Shown: piece after piece, positions 34,577 to 38,773 of the stretch | Position numbering within the stretch: position 1 is the stretch's first letter | How the letters are laid out: the number at the start of each line of letters is the position of its first letter | NCBI GenBank assembly: GCA_035367155.1 | Contig: DAOSJI010000010.1 | Location: 1 to 38,773 of the forward strand | Direction of reading: 5' to 3' | From: JAAYSA01 sp035367155 | GTDB taxonomy: Bacteria; Bacillota_I; Bacilli_A; RFN20; CAG-826 | DNA length: 38,773 nt | Program-made: the position numbers and the translations under genes | The notes under the pieces: model-generated | What the model saw: only the letters and a program-made list of their open reading frames with translations | What the model was told of the DNA's origin: nothing | The model's database searches: none

Positions 34577-36892
34577 ATGCTTAATCATTTAGATTGTTTA
34601 GAGTTTTATAAAATTAAAGAAAGCTTACTTTCTTATGCTTTAACGGACCGTGGAAAAGAAATGGTTGAAAAGCTAGAGCCTTTTAGTGAAGTTAATTTAT
34701 TAAAGGATGCTCTTGATGAGTTAGAGGAAGCTTATGCTTTCTTTATTAAATATAAGCGACCCCCATTATCTTATTCACTTAATCTAGATCCACTTTTAGA
34801 TGTTGTTAAAAAGGGTGGATCGCTAACAATTAATGAATTTGATCGTATCTTAAATGATATAAAGATGGTTAAGAAAATCGTTGATTTTATGAAAGAAAAA
34901 GTTGAAACTTTTCCTTTACTTAAAACCTATATTGACTCTTTTAGTGATTTAGGAAAACTTGAAGATAAAATTAGTAAGATTATTTCTACGTGTCTAACAA
35001 TTTATGATGATGCTAGTCCTATATTAGGTAAAATTCGTCAACGAATTAAATCATCTGAAAATAAGATTAAAAAGACGACTGAAAGACTAATGGAAACCTA
35101 TCAAGATCTTACAACAGGTAGTAATATTACGCTTCGAGATGGTCACTATGTTCTGCCAATTAAAGTAAGTGATAAATATAATGTGCCAGGTATTATTCAT
35201 GATATAAGTGCATCTGGTCAAACTGTTTTTATTGAACCTAGTGAAATAGTCGCTTTAAATAATGAGCTTTTATCGCTTTTTAACGAAGAACGAATGGAAA
35301 TTGCACGCCTTTTAGCTCTACTAAGTAGAGAAGTTGCTAAAGAAGAAGTCCCGCTTCGCATTAATAATATTAAAATTGGTGAACTTGATTTTTTATTTGC
35401 AAAAGCTTCTTACGGGGAGCATATTGATGGCTATGTTGCCTCTATTAGTAATAAACAAGAAATTAGTTTAATTAATGCTCGTCACCCCTTAATAGAACCA
35501 CATAAAGTAGTTGCAAACACTTTTGAATTTAGCGAAGATATGCGACTTATTATTATTTCTGGCCCTAATGCAGGAGGGAAAACTGTTGTCTTAAAAACAA
35601 TTGGTTTACTTGTATTAATGAATCAAATGGGTTTAATGCTACCAGTTAGTAAAAAACCAATCTTAGGCTTTTTTAATAACATATATGCTGATATTGGTGA
35701 TGCACAGTCTTTAAGTGATAATCTTTCAACTTTTTCTGGACATATGCAAAAGGTTAGCTTTATTTTAGATAATGCTACACCTAAAGACCTTATATTACTT
35801 GATGAGCTAGGAACTGGAACAGATCCAAAAGAAGGAGAAGCACTTGCTTTTTCAGTTTGTCATCATCTTCTTAAAATTGGTGTTCTTAGTGTTGTTTCAA
35901 GTCACTATAGCGCACTAAAAACCTTTGCATCGTCAAATAAAGGGGCTGTTAATGCTTCTATGCTTTTTGATGAGAAAGCTCTCGTCCCACTTTATAAATT
36001 CCGTCAAGGTTTACCAGGTAAAAGTTATGGTCTTGTTGTCGCAGAACGATACGGCATTAAAAAAGAGTTAATTGACTACGCAAAAGAATCGATTTTAGGC
36101 CAAAAACATTTATCAGTTGATGAACTTTTAAGCGAACTCAGCAATCAAATTAGCGAAAACGAAAAACTAAAAGATGTACTAAAAGTTCAAGAAAATAAAC
36201 TTAACCTTGAACTTAGAAAACAAGCGAAGTTAAACGAAGAACTTACTAATGTTAAAAACACTATTTCTTCACAAGTACAAGAAAAAGTAGCAGAAAGAAT
36301 CGAAGAAGTCGAACAAGAGTTAAGTCTATTAATTAAAAAAGCACATGAAGATAATCTTAAACCTCATGAAATTATTGCTTTAAGAGAAAAAGCTGGTGCT
36401 CTTCAAGAAGAAAAAGTTGTTGAAACACCGCCATTTAGCGGTCAAATAGGCGATTATGCTACCGTTAAAGGCTTAGGAATAAGCGGCGAAGTAATTGAAA
36501 TAAAAGGTCAAAATATTCGTATTAGAACAGAAGGCGGCCGAATTATTAATGCAAAATTAAATCATCTTTTAGCAGTTGAAAAAGATGATGTAGTCCGTAA
36601 AAAACCTAAAACATCACCAGTTATTCTAACACCCAAACTTGAACAAAGTGTTCCGCAAGAAATAAACCTAATTGGTCAAAGAGTAGAAGAAGCCTTAGCT
36701 AATTTACGGTCTTATTTAGATAAAGCATTGCTAAAGCACTATAAATCAGTTCGAATTATTCATGGCTTTGGTAGCGGAGCCTTGCGTAGTGCAGTTCATA
36801 ACTATTTAAAAACACTTTCTTTTGTTGATAATTATCATCTTGCTGGACCAACTGACGGCGGTGGAGGGGCGACAATCGTCAATTTTAAATGA
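34577..36892 (+). CDS. mutS2: MutS2 ATPase with C-terminal Smr domain
   Basis: This 771-residue MutS-like ATPase acts on recombination intermediates and, in Bacillus, on collided ribosomes. It lacks the mismatch-recognition domain of MutS1. It has a core/clamp region (about 1-290), the ATPase with Walker A S-G-P-N-A-G-G-K-T and Walker B L-I-L-L-D-E-L-G-T-G-T-D-P, a coiled coil (about 510-620, many E/K/Q), a KOW-like strand region (about 630-675) and the Smr domain (about 695-771). In the Smr domain the usual L-D-L-R/H-G is I-N-L-I-G, so the catalytic-type Asp is Asn, while H-G-F-G-S-G is kept. It overlaps uvrC by 4 nt (ATGA). Confidence 0.96.
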   Translation: MLNHLDCLEFYKIKESLLSYALTDRGKEMVEKLEPFSEVNLLKDALDELEEAYAFFIKYKRPPLSYSLNLDPLLDVVKKGGSLTINEFDRILNDIKMVKKIVDFMKEKVETFPLLKTYIDSFSDLGKLEDKISKIISTCLTIYDDASPILGKIRQRIKSSENKIKKTTERLMETYQDLTTGSNITLRDGHYVLPIKVSDKYNVPGIIHDISASGQTVFIEPSEIVALNNELLSLFNEERMEIARLLALLSREVAKEEVPLRINNIKIGELDFLFAKASYGEHIDGYVASISNKQEISLINARHPLIEPHKVVANTFEFSEDMRLIIISGPNAGGKTVVLKTIGLLVLMNQMGLMLPVSKKPILGFFNNIYADIGDAQSLSDNLSTFSGHMQKVSFILDNATPKDLILLDELGTGTDPKEGEALAFSVCHHLLKIGVLSVVSSHYSALKTFASSNKGAVNASMLFDEKALVPLYKFRQGLPGKSYGLVVAERYGIKKELIDYAKESILGQKHLSVDELLSELSNQISENEKLKDVLKVQENKLNLELRKQAKLNEELTNVKNTISSQVQEKVAERIEEVEQELSLLIKKAHEDNLKPHEIIALREKAGALQEEKVVETPPFSGQIGDYATVKGLGISGEVIEIKGQNIRIRTEGGRIINAKLNHLLAVEKDDVVRKKPKTSPVILTPKLEQSVPQEINLIGQRVEEALANLRSYLDKALLKHYKSVRIIHGFGSGALRSAVHNYLKTLSFVDNYHLAGPTDGGGGATIVNFK

Positions 36893-38649
36893 GTGAAATA
36901 TTAAAAAACAAATTACAAAGACTGCCTCATAGTCCAGGCGTATATTTATTTAAAGATAAGAATAAAAAGATTATCTATATTGGTAAAGCGCGTGATTTAT
37001 TTAAGCGTGTAAGCCAATATTTTTCTCGCCCGCATGAAGGTAAAGTCGCATCAATGGTTAAGCGAGTTGAAGATCTCGATTTAATCCTTACAAAAACAGA
37101 AAAAGAAGCACTAATTTTAGAGATGAATCTAATTCAAACGCACTATCCTCGCTATAACATTATGCTTCGTGATGATAGTCATTATCCCTATATTGCCTTG
37201 TCCTTAAGTAAAGAACCAGTCGTTAAAATTACTCGTAATACAAAGACAAAAAATTATCGCTATTTTGGGCCTTTCCCTCGTTCAACTTATGCCTATGATG
37301 TAGTTCAATTATTAAATAAAATCTATCCAACAAAAAAATGTAAAAGACTACCTAAAACACCATGCCTTTACTATCATCTAGACCAATGTTTAGGCTATTG
37401 TTTTAAAAATATAAACGAAGAACAAAATGAAGAAGTTAGAAAGAAAATTATCAACTTTTTAGAAGGTGATGTAAAAGAAGTTCGTGACAAATTCACCGCG
37501 AAAATGCAAGAAGCAAGTGAAAAATGGCAGTTTGAACAAGCAAACGAGTATAAAGAAATCATCGCTTCAATTGATCATGTCATTGCCCAGCAATTCAGTG
37601 AAATTAGTGATAAAATTGATAAAGACGTTTTCTCATATAGCTCTCGCGATGGCTATCTTGCTCTTAACGTCTTAATTTATCGCGGAGGGCGCCTTTTAGG
37701 TCGTGATGATTTTGTTGTTTTTGACTTTGGAGAGCAAAGCGAATTGATTTCTCAATTAATTCGTCAGTACTACCAAAATAAGCTTGTTCCTAAACAAATT
37801 CTAATAGCCAATGATGAGGTAAAAGATGCCCTTTCACTAGTTTTAAAAGCTAAAATTATTAATCCTAAAAGCGGGCTAAAAAAAGAGTTAATAAATCTAG
37901 GCCAAAAAAATGTTGTTGAACACCTTAATACTTATCTAACTTCAACACCAAGTGATGCCAAAAAAACGACTATTTTAGAAGAACTTGGATCTCTTGTTGA
38001 TGCAGCCTATCCTAAGCATATTGATCTATTTGATAATGCACATATTTCTGGGGCAAGTGGCTTAGGTGTGTTGGTTAGTTTTATTAACGGTGTTGGGACT
38101 AAAAAGCTTTATAGAAAATATAATCTAGATGAAGAAATCGCTAAAGATGATTACACTTCTTTACGTGAAGTTATGAGCCGTCACTATAAACGAAAACTAA
38201 GTGAAGAAGCCTCACTTCCTGATTTAGTTATTGTTGATGGAGGAATTGGGCAACTTCGCGTTGCAAAAAAAGTAAAAGAAGAAATGAATTTACCTTTTAG
38301 AGTTGTAAGTCTAGTTAAAAATGAGCGTCATCAAACTGAAAGTTTATTAACTGGAGATGAAGAGGTCGTAGAACTGGATAAAAAAAGTCCCTTATTCTTT
38401 TTCTTAATGAAAATGCAAGATGAAGTTCATCGCTATGCGATTACTTCACACCGTAGAAGAAGGAAAAAGAGTTTCTTTACGAGTTCACTAAATAATATTA
38501 AAGGCCTTGGTCCAAAAAGAAAAGAGGCGATATTAAGTGCTTATCCTACGATTGAACTATTAAAAAAAGCATCGTTAGAAGAATTAAGTCAAATTGTCCC
38601 CTCTGAAGTAGCTAAAGCAATAATTGAGCACTTTAAAGAAGAAAAGTGA
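36889..38649 (+). CDS. uvrC: UvrABC excinuclease subunit C
   Basis: This 586-residue nuclease makes both cuts in nucleotide excision repair. The GIY-YIG domain (about 12-90) reads G-V-Y-L-F-K-D...I-I-Y-I-G-K-A-R. A Cys quartet at residues 151, 159, 167 and 171 fits the iron-sulfur ligands described for UvrC. A UVR motif lies near 205-235. The C-terminal RNase H-like nuclease has F-D-N-A-H-I-S-G and L-V-I-V-D-G-G-I-G-Q, and a double helix-hairpin-helix (about 535-586, I-K-G-L-G-P-K-R-K) ends the protein. Its ATG overlaps the mutS2 stop, so the two repair genes share a transcript. uvrA and uvrB are not in the window. Confidence 0.97.
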   Translation: MSEILKNKLQRLPHSPGVYLFKDKNKKIIYIGKARDLFKRVSQYFSRPHEGKVASMVKRVEDLDLILTKTEKEALILEMNLIQTHYPRYNIMLRDDSHYPYIALSLSKEPVVKITRNTKTKNYRYFGPFPRSTYAYDVVQLLNKIYPTKKCKRLPKTPCLYYHLDQCLGYCFKNINEEQNEEVRKKIINFLEGDVKEVRDKFTAKMQEASEKWQFEQANEYKEIIASIDHVIAQQFSEISDKIDKDVFSYSSRDGYLALNVLIYRGGRLLGRDDFVVFDFGEQSELISQLIRQYYQNKLVPKQILIANDEVKDALSLVLKAKIINPKSGLKKELINLGQKNVVEHLNTYLTSTPSDAKKTTILEELGSLVDAAYPKHIDLFDNAHISGASGLGVLVSFINGVGTKKLYRKYNLDEEIAKDDYTSLREVMSRHYKRKLSEEASLPDLVIVDGGIGQLRVAKKVKEEMNLPFRVVSLVKNERHQTESLLTGDEEVVELDKKSPLFFFLMKMQDEVHRYAITSHRRRRKKSFFTSSLNNIKGLGPKRKEAILSAYPTIELLKKASLEELSQIVPSEVAKAIIEHFKEEK

Positions 38650-38696
38650 TTTTTTATACCTTTTTTACATCTTTTGTTGTATGATAGTTAAGCAAT

Positions 38697-38773
38697 GTCC
38701 CCATAGCTCAGCTGGATAGAGCAACAGCCTTCTAAGCTGTGGGTCGGGCGTTCGAATCGCTCTGGGGACGCCA
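38697..38773 (+). tRNA. tRNA-Arg (anticodon TCT)
   Basis: A 77-nt cloverleaf ends on the last base of the window. The acceptor stem GTCCCCA pairs perfectly with TGGGGAC, followed by discriminator G and an encoded CCA. The D arm is GCTC-AGCTGGATA-GAGC. The anticodon loop reads CTTCTAA, giving anticodon TCT for AGA/AGG. The T arm is GGGCG-TTCGAAT-CGCTC with one G-U pair. AGA is a frequent Arg codon in the genes here. A TATGAT at 38680-38685 may be its -10, but no good -35 was found. Confidence 0.97.

Noticed and set aside
1..38773. Mycoplasma-type code (TGA as tryptophan)
   Set aside because: Several intact genes end in TGA at conserved C-termini with ATGA overlaps to the next gene, and Trp positions use TGG.
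1..38773. CRISPR array, prophage, insertion sequence or defence system
   Set aside because: No spaced direct repeats, transposase, integrase or phage-like genes were seen; apart from the LRR remnant the window is housekeeping.

Overview
The window is a chromosomal segment of a low-GC, AT-rich Bacillota-type bacterium, most likely an uncultured gut member of class Bacilli close to the wall-less lineages (the RF39 / Acholeplasma / Izemoplasma neighbourhood). The support is gene order and gene content: dnaB-dnaI next to polA-mutM-coaE, nrnA near dnaE and ackA, ileS-lspA-rluD after ftsA-ftsZ, RNase HIII, MutS2, and T-box control of pheST and ileS. TGA is used as a stop (for example dnaB, the YgjP-like gene and mutS2), so this is code 11 and not the Mycoplasma code. 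No rRNA, CRISPR array, phage or insertion sequence was found. A run of exactly 100 N (8862-8961) inside dnaE marks a scaffold join.

Layout. 1-2.3 kb: dnaB-dnaI (+), the helicase-loading pair, ending at a terminator shared with the opposite strand. 2.3-9.2 kb (-): dnaE, polA and a single ORF fusing MutM to CoaE. 9.3-11.5 kb (-): ackA-nrnA. 11.8-17.8 kb (+): glgB, glgP, a dimeric-type dUTPase and an M42 aminopeptidase. 17.9-19.8 kb: a DUF523 gene diverging from a YgjP-like metallopeptidase and a TrmH-type methyltransferase. 19.8-24 kb: T-box, pheS, pheT, then a DUF177 protein without rpmF behind it. 24-29 kb: a stripped-down division cluster, mraZ-rsmH-small membrane protein-(decayed LRR surface protein)-ftsA-ftsZ, with no mur, mraY, ftsW or ftsI genes. 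29-33.6 kb: T-box, ileS, lspA, rluD. 33.5-38.8 kb: rnhC diverging from mutS2-uvrC, then a tRNA-Arg ending on the last base.

The genes are mostly housekeeping: replication and repair (DnaB, DnaI, DnaE, PolA, MutM, RNase HIII, MutS2, UvrC, dUTPase), translation (PheST, IleS, TrmH, RluD, RsmH, tRNA), division (FtsA, FtsZ), and carbon storage and overflow (GlgB, GlgP, AckA). I do not see a new defence or mobile system. The observations most worth following are: four genes in two divergent pairs whose -10 element lies exactly 6 nt before the ATG, predicting leaderless mRNAs; the MutM-CoaE fusion; the reduced division cluster, in which FtsA lacks its membrane-targeting tail; tandem MraZ boxes that also serve as the mraZ ribosome binding site; and a cre-flanked, decaying surface-protein gene inserted in the division cluster.
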